This document shows, piece after piece, positions 9,092 through 21,039 of a stretch of 54,110 nt of DNA. Origin of the DNA: a virus; the IMG/VR virus record IMGVR_UViG_3300042484_002120, positions 1 through 54,110 of that record. One strand, given 5' to 3'. Position 1 is the stretch's first letter. Every line of letters begins with the position of its first letter. The notes beneath the pieces are model-generated. The model saw nothing but the letters and a program-made list of their open reading frames with translations. It made no database searches and had not been told where the DNA came from. The position numbers and the translations under genes are program-made.

Positions 9092-10728
9092 TGCCTGCAG
9101 TTACTCAACCTATTCAAAATACTTATTTTTATAAAGAAGTTCGCAAAACACAACCAGGAGCAGGCGTTGTTTACCCCGGTTATCCTATTTATCATCTATA
9201 TAGAAATGTTACAGGCGATAACCCAATCAGGCTTGACGAGATTGAGTACTGGATGCCTCTCCCTGGGTTGACAAAGTACAAAGAGTATACGGCTGGAGAT
9301 GAAAATGTTCTTGCCACAAGGGTCAAGTACGAACCTCGCCTAGAAAGTCTGGTTAAAAAAGTTCCAAGATATTACACCGATAGGTATGCCGTTTATACAC
9401 ATAAATACTGTGGGACTAAACTGTTTGTTGCTACAGGAAGAACAAAACTGTACCCACTCTCTCCTTCAACCAACCCTTATTCTTATAGAAATATCCAGAT
9501 TTGGGTTGAAAGTAAAGAAACATACACAAATACTTACGACAGCTACGGAACACTGATTGTTCCTTCTTATTGGTATCACCCTTTTAAAAACGAGTTTTAC
9601 CCATTTGGTAATTTGCAAACTTTTGGAATTACTGATACTCAATACCTTATTGACACAATTTTCTCAAGGGATACATCTGGTCAAAGCAACGAGTCCCTTA
9701 TGGCTAACGCTGTTGAGTCAATAAGAATTTCTCAAGTTTACGAACTTATATCTCAAGGCAAGTCACGAGAAGAAGCAGTTGCGTTAATGAACGCTCAAGC
9801 ACAGAGGTCTTTGGCTGTAAGAGAATCCGAGTCTTTAATTACTCCAAAAGCAAGCACCGCAAGGCAAGTTGCAAAAAGCAAAAATATATCTGTCACCTTA
9901 AATACGGTTAAAAAAAATGGCATTTCAGCGACTTCGGTTGCTGCATCGCAAACACCCAAACTTGTTCAAACAACAACATCAGGACAAACACCGCTTGTTT
10001 ATGAATTTGTTCATAGGCCAAATCAAATAACCTATTCAAGTCTTGGCTCTGATTGGACCCCAATTGATAGAGCAGCAAATAGGCCAATGGTTGACTGGAA
10101 GTCATACAAATTAATGAGTGTTTCTTTTAGCTTTATTGTTGCCTCGGATATTTCTGGCAATCTAGACAATGCTCTTGATAACAAAGTAATAACAACAAGT
10201 GTTGATGAACAACTTAAAAATCTACGCCAAATGGCCTCAAGTCCGTTTCCTGTTGTATTTATGGGTTTTGACAAATTGCTGTCGGAGCCAGTTAGGTATC
10301 CGTTTAACAATGACTCTGCAAGCAAAGGCTCTTTGTTTGTTATTGCCGACCTGAATGTTAGCTCTATATATAGAAGCTCTACTGGAGCAATAAGCAGGGC
10401 TTCGTGCGACATAACGCTGACCGAATACCCTCAAGAACTAATAAAACTTATTGAATTTCCAAAACTTAAACCAATTCCCGAGGTTCCACCACCACCCCCT
10501 GGAGACAAGGGATTATGTGACAACTCAGCAGCAAAAAACACTTGGAGTAGAGAAAACTACACATCAAATGATATTGCATGGCTAAGGTCACTAGCTAAGG
10601 GAATAGTAAATTATGACGCATCCTGCAAGTCTGTAATCGTTCTTGACCAGGCCGCATACGACCTTGCGTCCAGACGCCGAACCCAACCTATTGGAATGTT
10701 GGGTGTCCGTGACATTTTTGGACCATAG
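9091..10728 (+). CDS. Tail/baseplate adaptor protein (possibly XkdP/gp53-like)
   Basis: A 545-residue protein that starts on the stop of the tape measure. The N-terminal 200 residues are rich in Tyr, Pro and Thr. The middle (about 305-450) has F-V-H-R-P-N-Q-I-T-Y-S, D-W-T-P-I-D-R, P-M-V-D-W-K-S-Y-K and S-F-S-F-I-V-A, which resembles the domain of baseplate proteins that often carry LysM in related phages. A proline run (P-E-V-P-P-P-P-P at about 460) separates a 75-residue C-terminal domain (W-L-R-S-L-A-K-G-I...). Between tape measure and hub protein, such genes link tail tube and baseplate. I do not see a clear LysM repeat, so the exact family is uncertain. Confidence 0.5.
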   Translation: MPAVTQPIQNTYFYKEVRKTQPGAGVVYPGYPIYHLYRNVTGDNPIRLDEIEYWMPLPGLTKYKEYTAGDENVLATRVKYEPRLESLVKKVPRYYTDRYAVYTHKYCGTKLFVATGRTKLYPLSPSTNPYSYRNIQIWVESKETYTNTYDSYGTLIVPSYWYHPFKNEFYPFGNLQTFGITDTQYLIDTIFSRDTSGQSNESLMANAVESIRISQVYELISQGKSREEAVALMNAQAQRSLAVRESESLITPKASTARQVAKSKNISVTLNTVKKNGISATSVAASQTPKLVQTTTSGQTPLVYEFVHRPNQITYSSLGSDWTPIDRAANRPMVDWKSYKLMSVSFSFIVASDISGNLDNALDNKVITTSVDEQLKNLRQMASSPFPVVFMGFDKLLSEPVRYPFNNDSASKGSLFVIADLNVSSIYRSSTGAISRASCDITLTEYPQELIKLIEFPKLKPIPEVPPPPPGDKGLCDNSAAKNTWSRENYTSNDIAWLRSLAKGIVNYDASCKSVIVLDQAAYDLASRRRTQPIGMLGVRDIFGP

Positions 10729-10730
10729 TT

Positions 10731-12334
10731 ATGGCTAACACAGACAACAGGGTCCCAATTGAATTATGGAAACAAATTCCACGCTCCCTTGAGCGTCAGT
10801 ATGGTGGCGTCCTGTTTTTTATGGACGAAAAAAGAGAAGAAATTGCTGAAGTAAGAGAAAGACTTATAAGCGTAAACGTTCAATACACAATGAATATGTC
10901 TAGTGAGTTATCTTTTACCGTTCTTGATGAAGACCTTAAAATGATTTCTAAAAACTACTTCAACATGGGTCGCGTTGTTGCTTACCTCAGTGAGACGTTT
11001 GGAACAATAGAAAAAACAACACTTCCAGACATATCCCAAAGACAGCTCCAATTGTTTGAAATAGCAAATGTTGGGGTGTCTCAGGGGCCAGGAGAAAACC
11101 CTACCGTTACGGTAACTTGTTATTCTCGCGCCATACAGCAAATGAAGAGAGATAGAAAGCCAGGAACTGTTGGAGGTTCCGGTACGGAGTTCGTTAAAAG
11201 AGCTGCAAAAAAATATGGTCTAAAATTTTGGGGTGAAACAACTTCAAAATCGCAAAGCATAAACAAAGCTACTGCTGGAAGCAAAGCCGAGTCATTATGG
11301 AGCGTAATCGACAGTCTTGCTAAAACAGCAAAATTTGTTGTCTACGAAGTAGACGGGTATTTAATATTTGCATCTGAAAAATATATTCTCAAAAATTGGG
11401 GAACCCACGAAGCTAAATTAACAGAAGCTCAAATCAAAAGTAAAGACAAAAAAGCAAAAACTAAGAACAAATACATTCCACTTACATGGAAAAACAAAAA
11501 ACTAGATTCTGCCGACCTGAGAGAAGACCTTCAGCTCATGGAGATTCCAAGCATCAGCATGACGGAGAACAACCCATGGGATGCTTCTGGTACTGCTGTA
11601 TTAGATAGATTTAACGCTGTTCGGTTAAGACCTGGAATGACAATAAAACTTGGTGGGATGTCCGATTATAATGGTTACTACCTAATAGATAATGTTTCTT
11701 TTCCCGACATATCACCAGACCCGGTAAGTATTTCTTTTAAAAAACCACAAAAAGAAGACAAAGAAATCAAAGATTTGCCAATTGGTGAGCGAGGACCGCA
11801 GGTTATAGACATCACCGACCAAGATGGCGTAACTAGCCGAACAATGACGTACGACGTGACTCGCGCTGGCTCAAAGTTTTTTAAACAAAGAATCTATAAA
11901 GGCATATTTCCGTTACCGGACGGTGACCACAGATTTGACCGTTACCCAATCCCAACCAAAGGCGTATTTGCAACAGGGAATGTAGACCTATATGGAAGGC
12001 CGATAATTGTAGTTCCAGGTTCAGACGTAAAAACAACTTATTCACTTACTATCTACCCATGGACCGAAGCAGGAGTCAATAACGGTAAACCATTTTCACT
12101 GCTTCTTACTCCAATATGGACCGTTGGTGGCGTCCCTGTTGAATTAACCCAAAACCAAGCTATTGCTAAGTATGAATCAGACGGAAAATTTTTAGCAAAG
12201 GTAAGGGGAAAATCCAAGCAAGAGTCTATTTATAATGCTGGTGCTTACGGAGCTTTAATAAGTGGCCAACAATATGAAATAGTAGTTAAAAAATTTCCTG
12301 ACGGAAAATATGTAGATACTCCTGGTAGCGAATA

Positions 12335-12335
<1 letters not shown>
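10731..12335 (+). CDS. Baseplate hub protein (XkdQ / gp27 / gpD-like)
   Basis: A 534-residue protein 2 bp after the gene before it. The region [21 protein letters not shown] (residues 43-63) is typical of the hub family seen in PBSX XkdQ. It is followed by a long middle segment with [12 protein letters not shown] and V-T-V-T-C-Y-S-R-A. Hub proteins form the ring that holds the spike and connects to the tube. The stop overlaps the start of the spike gene (TAATG at 12333-12337), consistent with the hub-spike pair being made together. The C-terminal 150 residues (from about 370) look like an extra beta domain. Confidence 0.7.
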
Positions 12336-14023
<1,688 letters not shown>

Positions 14024-14029
14024 GACCCC

Positions 14030-14317
14030 ATGAATATTTTTACAGTAACACTTACAGACGCAGAACTTAAAGCATTGGCCCATGTTGCTTACGAGCCTCA
14101 AGACTGGATTGACAACGTTGTCCATGAGAGATGTCGTATTGCAATGGAGGAAATCTTTGCAGTAGAGGTGGCCCGAATGGTTGCAGACCCGACCACGACC
14201 TCAATACCTGCCGACCGTGAAGAAGTTGTTCTAGCGGCGGACATCAAGACAGCTAAAGAAATACACGAAGAGAACATGCTCTCCCCCGTCACACAAACAC
14301 CAGACCCTATGGGATAA
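14030..14317 (+). CDS. Small conserved tail-operon protein, function unknown
   Basis: A 95-residue acidic, probably helical protein (L-T-D-A-E-L-K-A-L-A-H-V-A-Y-E-P-Q-D-W-I-D-N-V-V-H-E-R-C-R) 6 bp after the spike, preceded by GGA before ATG. The sequence begins like small proteins found beside tail fibres and baseplates in several phages. I cannot assign a function. Position between the spike and the gp25-like wedge suggests a baseplate accessory or chaperone role. Confidence 0.5.
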   Translation: MNIFTVTLTDAELKALAHVAYEPQDWIDNVVHERCRIAMEEIFAVEVARMVADPTTTSIPADREEVVLAADIKTAKEIHEENMLSPVTQTPDPMG

Positions 14318-14323
14318 TTGAAT

Positions 14324-14620
14324 ATGGACACTATTAAATTCCCAATTAAATTTGACACGTCTGGCGTCCAGAAGCTACCTGACGGTACTTATGATTTCTA
14401 CTCTCAACTATTAACAGTGGCCCTACTCACTGAACCTCAAAGCCACCCGTTTACCCCGAGGTTTGGCGTAAGCGACCCAACTTTCACAACCGTAGACAAG
14501 GGTCTATTTGTTCTTAACGCTTCTCGTTTTGTACCAGAAGTTGAAATAACATCACTTAACATATCGGAAGATAATGGGACAATAGGTGTTCAGTTTTCTT
14601 TTGTAATAACGGAAGAGTAA
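14324..14620 (+). CDS. Baseplate wedge protein, gp25 / GPW-like
   Basis: A 98-residue protein from ATG 14324; an in-frame TTG at 14318 directly abuts the upstream stop and is a less likely start. The pattern I-K-F-P-I-K-F...G-V...L-P-D-G-T...L-L-T-V-A-L-L-T-E-P...P-F-T-P-R-F-G matches the gp25/GPW family of baseplate wedge proteins. In contractile tails this small protein anchors the inner wedge to the sheath initiator. It is followed 5 bp later by baseplate J, the standard order. Confidence 0.75.
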   Translation: MDTIKFPIKFDTSGVQKLPDGTYDFYSQLLTVALLTEPQSHPFTPRFGVSDPTFTTVDKGLFVLNASRFVPEVEITSLNISEDNGTIGVQFSFVITEE

Positions 14621-14625
14621 ATCCA

Positions 14626-16071
14626 ATGGCAGCAGATTTTTCACAATACGTAGACATTACCGTCTATGACAAAGAGCCAGGAGACATGTACCTGGAAGCC
14701 ATAGAGATGGCGCGCTTGACGCTGCCAGAATTCACTCTGAGGACAGGCACCGTAGAGGACGCCATGTTTCAGGCAATGGCCTGGATTGGGTGGGTTAACG
14801 CGACTGCCATAAATAGAATCCCAGACAGGTTAATGGCCGGCATTCTTTCAATGATGGGCGTCACCATCAATCTTTCTTCCCCTGCTCAGATGTCGGTTGT
14901 TGTAGAAGCCGACTCCTATGAAGGTGCAACAATACCTGTAGGTACGTTTTTTGGTTATACAAGCGTTTTTGAAGATGAAGTAATTGAATACGTTTTCATG
15001 ACGGTTGAGTCTCTGGAGATTGCTGCCGACGAGTCCCCCAGCCCTGGTGACCCGTTCCCGTCGGGTACCGTTCTCACTGAGTGTTTTACCCCAGGAGTAA
15101 TTCCATCAATTACACCAGCTACGCCACTTAGCCTTCTTACGCCTTCTACTTCTATTTTTAGTGCAGAAGCCGGAAGCTATTTCCAAAACGGCGTAAACGA
15201 TGAAAACTCTTCCGCTTTCTTGTCTAGGGCAGTTTCTTATCTATCGTCCCTTACTTCGACACTTGTAAAAGCAAGTCAAGTTGACTCGTTTGTTGCTAAT
15301 ACTTATTCTGGTCTAGTTGGACGAGTTCGCACCTATGACTTAACTGACGGTGACCCAGATACGGGGGACATAGCAACAAGCAAAACTAGGGCGATTACAA
15401 ACGTGTCTAGAAACTCCTCAAACGAAGCAACAGTTACAATTGGTTCCGGCCATCAGTTCCAAGCAGGAGATAATGTCACCATTACTGGTTTAACGAACAA
15501 TGCATACAACGGAGAGTACGAATTAATATCAACTGATGCAACAACTATATCTTATGCAAATACTGGTTCAGCCGGTTCCTCCGCTGACTCAGGAACAGCA
15601 ACTAAAGGAATAGAGGCCGTCGGAAATATTGCTGTTTTTGTTTACGGAAATGGTGACTTCGTAGACACCCTGATTCAAATACCAGACATACAAAGCGCAA
15701 TTGTCGACAAAGCACTTCCTGGTCTTATAGTAAACGTAAGCAACTTTGAACTTCTTTCTGCCGCGATTACAGCAGCTGTTGTGCTTGACTCCAACTACGA
15801 CCAAGAGCCACTAGAGCAGACAATAGAAAACTCGATTATCGAATACCTGAGCCCTGGTGTTTACCCAACATCAGAAGACGTTCTGAGAGCTAATCAAGTT
15901 ATTGCTTTGATTAGCGCAATACCCGGTGTTAGGTATGTTTCTTCACTAACGCTTAGCCCTAATGGCTCAAACTGGCTTCCCCAGATTGATGAAAACTTAG
16001 AACCAGCAAACAAGGGGTGGGCTCCAAGAATTACGCCTGATGATTTAACTATCTCATACACGGTGGTATAG
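14626..16071 (+). CDS. Baseplate J-like protein (gp47 / gp6-like)
   Basis: A 481-residue protein. The N-terminus has an acidic helix followed by R-T-G-T-V-E-D-A-M-F-Q-A-M-A-W and G-V-T-I-N-L-S-S-P-A-Q-M-S-V, typical of the J family. About residues 255-320 carry an inserted small beta domain (V-T-I-G-S-G-H-Q-F-Q-A-G-D-N-V-T-I-T-G...Y-N-G-E-Y) like those often inserted in phage structural proteins. The C-terminal part (P-G-V-Y-P-T-S-E-D-V...I-P-G-V-R-Y-V-S-S-L) is the J core that dimerises in the wedge. Gene order gp25 - J - gpI is classical. The product is a main wedge component of the baseplate. Confidence 0.8.
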   Translation: MAADFSQYVDITVYDKEPGDMYLEAIEMARLTLPEFTLRTGTVEDAMFQAMAWIGWVNATAINRIPDRLMAGILSMMGVTINLSSPAQMSVVVEADSYEGATIPVGTFFGYTSVFEDEVIEYVFMTVESLEIAADESPSPGDPFPSGTVLTECFTPGVIPSITPATPLSLLTPSTSIFSAEAGSYFQNGVNDENSSAFLSRAVSYLSSLTSTLVKASQVDSFVANTYSGLVGRVRTYDLTDGDPDTGDIATSKTRAITNVSRNSSNEATVTIGSGHQFQAGDNVTITGLTNNAYNGEYELISTDATTISYANTGSAGSSADSGTATKGIEAVGNIAVFVYGNGDFVDTLIQIPDIQSAIVDKALPGLIVNVSNFELLSAAITAAVVLDSNYDQEPLEQTIENSIIEYLSPGVYPTSEDVLRANQVIALISAIPGVRYVSSLTLSPNGSNWLPQIDENLEPANKGWAPRITPDDLTISYTVV

Positions 16072-16073
16072 CC

Positions 16074-17777
16074 GTGGCTAAGACTTTTAATAGGCTTTCT
16101 CAGTACAACGCCCTAGAGACGACCAACCGACTTACCGGGATATCTATACCACTGACAAGTAACGGCTACCCAGTTGCTCAGTGGTCGATTGACGAAGACG
16201 TATCCTATGCAAAAAACCACCTAGTTTTAAAGGTTCTTAAAACTTACTTACCAAGCATTGACGACCCGATAACTGTCTCGGGGATAGCGTTCGACGACGT
16301 TGATGGTTACACCCCAACCTCTACGGACCCAAACCCAGTAGCACTAAACGACAACTACAGAATTGTTGACATAACCTCGGACGCCACCTATTACTACCTT
16401 CATTGTGAAACCGACTTAGATTGGTCCATGGGTGAAATATTTTCTACGACCCATCCCACTTATGCTGTGTCTGTCTATTTTTTATACCCTCAAAGGTGGG
16501 AGTGTGACGGTGGGACAATTTCCACAGTTGCGGATACGTTTGACGTTAAATCTAGATATGCAATAAAAATAAACCCGGGTACGTCTGGACCCGTAACCTT
16601 AAGACTCGTAGGGCATAGTCCCATGCTTCTTGGAGACAATGGTAAAGATTTTTCTTTCAACGGGAAGATTTACTGCACAGAACAAACCAATGTTGCATGC
16701 ACTTTGGTTTACTCGGAGTGGGTAGGAATAGAGTCCGTAGAGCCTGTTGTTTCGACTATATATCCAGGAAGATTTGCCGCATTTAGAAGCAACGTAGAAA
16801 TGCTTCCGATGTCAGAAGAAGAAACTTACGGTTTTGACATATTAATTACGCTAACAAATCACGGCGGGCAGGTTTTATACCTAACCTCGCCCCACCTAAT
16901 AGAAGACTTTGCTTACTATTCAAACCCTTATGTTTACAGCGCTCTTAGTTCAATGCCTGATTTTTATTGGGAAATGGACTCAAATCAAACAAACCCATCG
17001 GCACCACTACATAGACTTATCGACTGTTTGATGACTGGAGCCAGAGGTGTTTATGAAGAATATTTACGTGTTTATCACTATGAGCCTGGACAGCTCGGAA
17101 CACTTGCAGAGCAGCATGAATCCAACGACACCCATAGCACTTTGGTCAATCCCCAATACGTTGATTCAAGGTACGCACCATGGCTTTCCCAATTCAACGG
17201 CCACAGACTAAAGAAGAACATTGCGTATTTTTATAACGGCTTAACAGACACGACATACGCAACTCCGCAAGACATGTTTGCTTCCACTGGGGCAGTTGAT
17301 TCTTATACTAGGTGGCAGCTTTCCAATGGGTATTATGGGCGCGCTGCTGGGACAACCGAGGCAATTAGGGAAGCCGTCAAGCAGGTACTTCACTATACAA
17401 AGGACGGGGAAAATTCAACCTACTTTGTATCGATAACCGCTCACTACGACAGCGACCCTTTCAAGATTTTGGTTCGGACCCTGCTGAACGAGACCTTTGA
17501 CTGTGAATCAAACGGTGACGAAAGTTACTCAATACTTGACGCTGTAGAAATGGCAAAACCTATGGGGTATAAAATTTACCACCAGGCTGTAGATGTTGTT
17601 GAATTCAGGATTGGTGACATTATCCCGGGAACAAAAACAGATGGAACGGTTGTCCCAGGAAACCCATTAGGCAATACTGCTGACGGTATTTACCCATTAG
17701 GAAACGTTGTCCCCAACAACGCAACTGGAACACCTGCATTGAATCTTGACGGTGCTACAGGGATAAGTCTTACATAA
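16074..17777 (+). CDS. Baseplate / tail protein with gpI-like C-terminal part
   Basis: A 567-residue protein starting at GTG 16074. The first 300 residues form beta-rich domains without a known motif. From about 300 it has helical segments, D-S-R-Y-A-P-W-L-S-Q-F-N-G and W-Q-L-S-N-G-Y-Y-G-R-A-A-G-T-T-E-A-I-R-E-A-V-K-Q-V-L, which resemble the tail protein I family that follows J and links baseplate and fibres. Called mainly from synteny. The C-terminal 60 residues are Gly/Asn/Pro-rich and include two P-L-G-N repeats, possibly the fibre attachment tail. Confidence 0.6.
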   Translation: MAKTFNRLSQYNALETTNRLTGISIPLTSNGYPVAQWSIDEDVSYAKNHLVLKVLKTYLPSIDDPITVSGIAFDDVDGYTPTSTDPNPVALNDNYRIVDITSDATYYYLHCETDLDWSMGEIFSTTHPTYAVSVYFLYPQRWECDGGTISTVADTFDVKSRYAIKINPGTSGPVTLRLVGHSPMLLGDNGKDFSFNGKIYCTEQTNVACTLVYSEWVGIESVEPVVSTIYPGRFAAFRSNVEMLPMSEEETYGFDILITLTNHGGQVLYLTSPHLIEDFAYYSNPYVYSALSSMPDFYWEMDSNQTNPSAPLHRLIDCLMTGARGVYEEYLRVYHYEPGQLGTLAEQHESNDTHSTLVNPQYVDSRYAPWLSQFNGHRLKKNIAYFYNGLTDTTYATPQDMFASTGAVDSYTRWQLSNGYYGRAAGTTEAIREAVKQVLHYTKDGENSTYFVSITAHYDSDPFKILVRTLLNETFDCESNGDESYSILDAVEMAKPMGYKIYHQAVDVVEFRIGDIIPGTKTDGTVVPGNPLGNTADGIYPLGNVVPNNATGTPALNLDGATGISLT

Positions 17778-17826
17778 CGAATGAAATTACCTTAGATGGT
17801 AAAATTAGAGCAATAACGGAGGAAAA

Positions 17827-18702
17827 ATGGCTGGCGCAGGAATAAAAAAATTTACGGTGGGGGAAACCCTTTCAGATGTTGAGGTTAATGAATACCTCAT
17901 GGACCAGACTGTCCCTGTTTTTGTAAACGCCGCTGCCAGAGACTCGGCCTTTGGTGGAGCTGGAGAGCCAACGCTTTCCGAAGGTCGTCTTTGCTACCTA
18001 CAAAGCACCAAGGTGGTTCAGTACTACAACGGCGTTACGTGGTCCGACTCTGGACAGTTCACTGTTGCCGATGACGCTATTACTGCAGCCAAGCTCGCCG
18101 ACAGCGTAAGCGTTGATTTAGACAGAGCCGTAACAACAAACCACATCAGGAACAGTGCCGTTACTACGGACAAACTTGACGGAACCGTTGGTTCCGAGGC
18201 TGTGACTGAAGCAAAAATCAGAGCAGGCGCTGTTACTTCAGGAAAGCTTGCATCCAGTCTCACTCTTGCTGGAACCACAACACTTTCTGGAACTGGAAAG
18301 GTCCAGCAACTTTTGGAAAAAGCCTCTGTCTACACAGCCGTTGGCGGCCTAAATGGTCTAGTACCAATAAACGTAGACAATGGAGCTATCTATTATTACA
18401 CTGCTGATTCATCAGCAGACTTTCAAATAAAAATTACAGTTAGTAGCTCTACGCTAAATGCCTTGATGTCCACGCAGGAAGCAATGACCATTGTTGTGTT
18501 TGCAACACAAGGTTCTTCTGCAAAAAAACTAACCGCTATAACAATAGACTCGCTTACCACTGGAGTAAACGTTCGCTGGTTTGGTGGAGTTCCCTACCCA
18601 TCAGGTAACGCAAGTTCTGTTGATGCTTACACAATCACTGTTATCAAAACTGGGAACAACGCATTTGACGTATTTGCCAGCCAGTCTTCATTTAAGGCGT
18701 AA
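17827..18702 (+). CDS. Tail fibre protein
   Basis: A 291-residue protein with a strong GGAGG ribosome site 5 bp before the ATG. The N-terminal part (K-F-T-V-G-E-T-L-S-D-V-E-V-N-E-Y-L-M-D-Q-T-V-P-V-F) looks like an attachment domain. Residues about 85-145 hold short triple-stranded-type repeats (I-T-A-A-K-L-A-D-S-V, A-V-T-T-D-K-L-D-G-T-V, A-V-T-E-A-K-I-R-A-G-A-V, T-S-G-K-L-A) typical of phage tail fibre shafts. The C-terminal half is beta-rich. It probably binds the baseplate at its N-terminus and contacts the host or the next protein at the C-terminus. The stop is followed 2 bp later by the Fn3 protein. Confidence 0.7.
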   Translation: MAGAGIKKFTVGETLSDVEVNEYLMDQTVPVFVNAAARDSAFGGAGEPTLSEGRLCYLQSTKVVQYYNGVTWSDSGQFTVADDAITAAKLADSVSVDLDRAVTTNHIRNSAVTTDKLDGTVGSEAVTEAKIRAGAVTSGKLASSLTLAGTTTLSGTGKVQQLLEKASVYTAVGGLNGLVPINVDNGAIYYYTADSSADFQIKITVSSSTLNALMSTQEAMTIVVFATQGSSAKKLTAITIDSLTTGVNVRWFGGVPYPSGNASSVDAYTITVIKTGNNAFDVFASQSSFKA

Positions 18703-18704
18703 CA

Positions 18705-20798
18705 ATGCCTCTTATTGGAGCTAGGGCTACAGCCTCAAGGGGTTATTTTGGCGGAGGCACTAAACCTGGTGCGCCTGTAATAACCAGTTCAACGCAGGGC
18801 GTCTCTTCGCTGTCTATTGCTTTTACTGCTCCAGTTTTTAACGGCGGCCTTTTGATTAGCAGATACGAATACGCTGTCTCAATAAACAACTCAACATGGA
18901 CCACGTTTGCTACTGCTACTTCAGGAACAAACCCACCAACGTCTCCGGTGACTATTTCTGGTCTTACTAATGGTCAGGCTTACTACGTAAAACTTAGAGC
19001 AGTAAACGGTCTTGGTTTTGGACCAGAGTCCAATGTTTGGAGCACGACAACTACTCCAAGAACAACCCCCGATGCACCAACATTAACCTCTGTTACTCGT
19101 GGGTACAGAAGACTCACTGCGGCATTTACTGCTCCAGCATTTGATGGCGGAAGTGAAATACTTGACTACGAGTATTCAATAAACGGTGGTTCAACATGGG
19201 CACCCATGGGTCAGGCAACAACTACGGATTACGCAATTACCGGCCTTACAGACTTTACGGAATACAACGTCCGAGTAAGAGCCGTAAACATAGCTGGCGG
19301 TGGGGCACACAGTGCTACGGTGTCCGCATACACGGCTGGTGTAACCAATGCTCCAACTTCTTTAACCGCATCTTCCAATGGCGTATTTCAGTCAGTTCTT
19401 ACATGGACGGCCCCAGACTCTAATGCTTCTGCAATAACGGACTACGTAGTTCAATACTCACTAAATAACTCGACATGGACAACTTTTTCTGACGGGGTAT
19501 CTGCAACGACCGGCGCTACAGTCACGTCCCTCAGTGCGGCAACTACGTACTATTACAGGGTTGCTTCAATAAATGCTGTTGGGCAAAGTGGATGGTCAAA
19601 CGTTCCATCTGCTGCAACAGCAGGAGTTCCTTCACAAGTTGATACACCAACAAGCTCATCTGGGGATAGAAGTTTTACAATTTCATGGTCAGCACCAGGA
19701 ACTGGCGGAAGCGCAATAACTAGCTACTCTGTTCAGTATTCAACAAACGGCGGGTCAAGTTGGTCTACCGCAGAAACATTTACGTCTGCAAATACTGAAT
19801 TTACCAACCGTTCAAAAACATGGGCCGCAACTAACGGAACTTCGTATACTGGTAGGGTTTTGGCGACAAATGCTGTAGGTAGTGGTGCATATAGCGCCGC
19901 ATCAACAGCGCGAACTCCGACATTTGCAGCCCCATCATTGACTGCCAACGGAAGCTACACATCTTCCGGTTCTCCAGGAACAAGAAGAGTCACATGGAGC
20001 ATAGACCCAACTGATATTTCTGGTTCTACAGCTACTACGGGAACAACAACTTATGTTTATTTACAGTGGACCCGGACAGCCAGCAATACAGACCCGGGAA
20101 CAGCAGAAGAGCTAATTGGAACATATACAGGAAATCAAGCCGTCAATGGAGAATACCTAACCTACATCCCAGGCACAGGTACCGTTATACCGAAGGAAGG
20201 GTATCGCCTTCGTGCCGTTCAGTACGACGGAGCACACGCTGTTGGAACTGCATGGGTATCAATAGACATTGCTGACTATGTTTATTATGACACTTTCTCG
20301 TGGCAGGATAATGGGGCAGTAGACCTGTACACGACTGGAACATGGACGTTAACAAACAATGGTTATGACGGGGTAGCAAAGAGTGGGCACGTTTCTGGTT
20401 CCTCAATGCCCGGAGTCTCGACAGATACTGAAGGAAGTGTTCAGTACAACTGCACAAGCATAAAGATATTTGTAAGTAGCTCGGCTTCGGCCTCGACAAC
20501 GACTAGATATTTTGTAGTCGATTTCAGTGGTACAAGCACGACACTGGACAGTACAGCAACACAAACAATGACCGGTGTAGCTAATACATCAAGCGCAAGC
20601 CATACCTGGACCGGTGCTGGCAACACATCAATGGAGTATACATGGACCGCTCCAAGTCTTGACTATGGGAATCCGGGGGCAGGAAGAGTTAGGGTCAGAA
20701 AGCTTGGTTCCAGTACATCGCCGTCAATTAGTGTATACATGACTGCCAAAGGGAACAAACGAACCCGTATAAGAAACATAAACGGCGGTTCCTACTAG
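18705..20798 (+). CDS. Tail protein with four fibronectin type III domains
   Basis: A 697-residue protein. Four Fn3-like repeats are visible, starting at about residues 22, 120, 210 and 305. Each has a P-x-x-x-x-x-T/S start, a W/F-x-A-P core, Y-x-V-x-Y-S and a T-x-Y-Y-x-R-V-x-A-x-N-x-x-G signature. The C-terminal 170 residues (F-V-V-D-F-S-G-T, W-T-A-P-S-L...G-A-G-R-V-R-V-R) match the C-terminal domain of the protein encoded at 26916-28502 on the other strand. Fn3 domains on phage tails are thought to bind cell-surface carbohydrates weakly. Probable virion surface adhesin and last gene of the + strand tail operon. Confidence 0.75.
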   Translation: MPLIGARATASRGYFGGGTKPGAPVITSSTQGVSSLSIAFTAPVFNGGLLISRYEYAVSINNSTWTTFATATSGTNPPTSPVTISGLTNGQAYYVKLRAVNGLGFGPESNVWSTTTTPRTTPDAPTLTSVTRGYRRLTAAFTAPAFDGGSEILDYEYSINGGSTWAPMGQATTTDYAITGLTDFTEYNVRVRAVNIAGGGAHSATVSAYTAGVTNAPTSLTASSNGVFQSVLTWTAPDSNASAITDYVVQYSLNNSTWTTFSDGVSATTGATVTSLSAATTYYYRVASINAVGQSGWSNVPSAATAGVPSQVDTPTSSSGDRSFTISWSAPGTGGSAITSYSVQYSTNGGSSWSTAETFTSANTEFTNRSKTWAATNGTSYTGRVLATNAVGSGAYSAASTARTPTFAAPSLTANGSYTSSGSPGTRRVTWSIDPTDISGSTATTGTTTYVYLQWTRTASNTDPGTAEELIGTYTGNQAVNGEYLTYIPGTGTVIPKEGYRLRAVQYDGAHAVGTAWVSIDIADYVYYDTFSWQDNGAVDLYTTGTWTLTNNGYDGVAKSGHVSGSSMPGVSTDTEGSVQYNCTSIKIFVSSSASASTTTRYFVVDFSGTSTTLDSTATQTMTGVANTSSASHTWTGAGNTSMEYTWTAPSLDYGNPGAGRVRVRKLGSSTSPSISVYMTAKGNKRTRIRNINGGSY

Positions 20799-20820
20799 TA
20801 TCTGATGATAATATTTTGTC

Positions 20821-21039
20821 ATGCGTGAACAAATAGGCAAAAATCAAAAATCTAGCCCTGCTGACTTTTTGAAATCAGACACGGAATTTGCACCAACTGC
20901 ACTTCAGCGTGAGCGTTACTCAATCTGTAAGGAATGTCCAGAACTTACAAAAGTTACAAAACAGTGCAAGCAGTGTGGTTGCTTTATGAACCTTAAAGTG
21001 AAACTAAATCACGCAGTCTGCCCACTAGGCAAGTGGTAG
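20821..21039 (+). CDS. Small zinc-ribbon protein
   Basis: A 72-residue protein with C-x2-C (I-C-K-E-C-P), a second C-K-Q-C-G-C set and a last Cys in A-V-C-P-L-G-K-W at the C-terminus. This arrangement of about six cysteines with a terminal C-P-L-G-K-W is a recurrent small phage protein seen near tail genes. It likely binds one zinc ion. Function unknown. The last 15 bp overlap the end of the convergent glycosyltransferase gene. Confidence 0.6.
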   Translation: MREQIGKNQKSSPADFLKSDTEFAPTALQRERYSICKECPELTKVTKQCKQCGCFMNLKVKLNHAVCPLGKW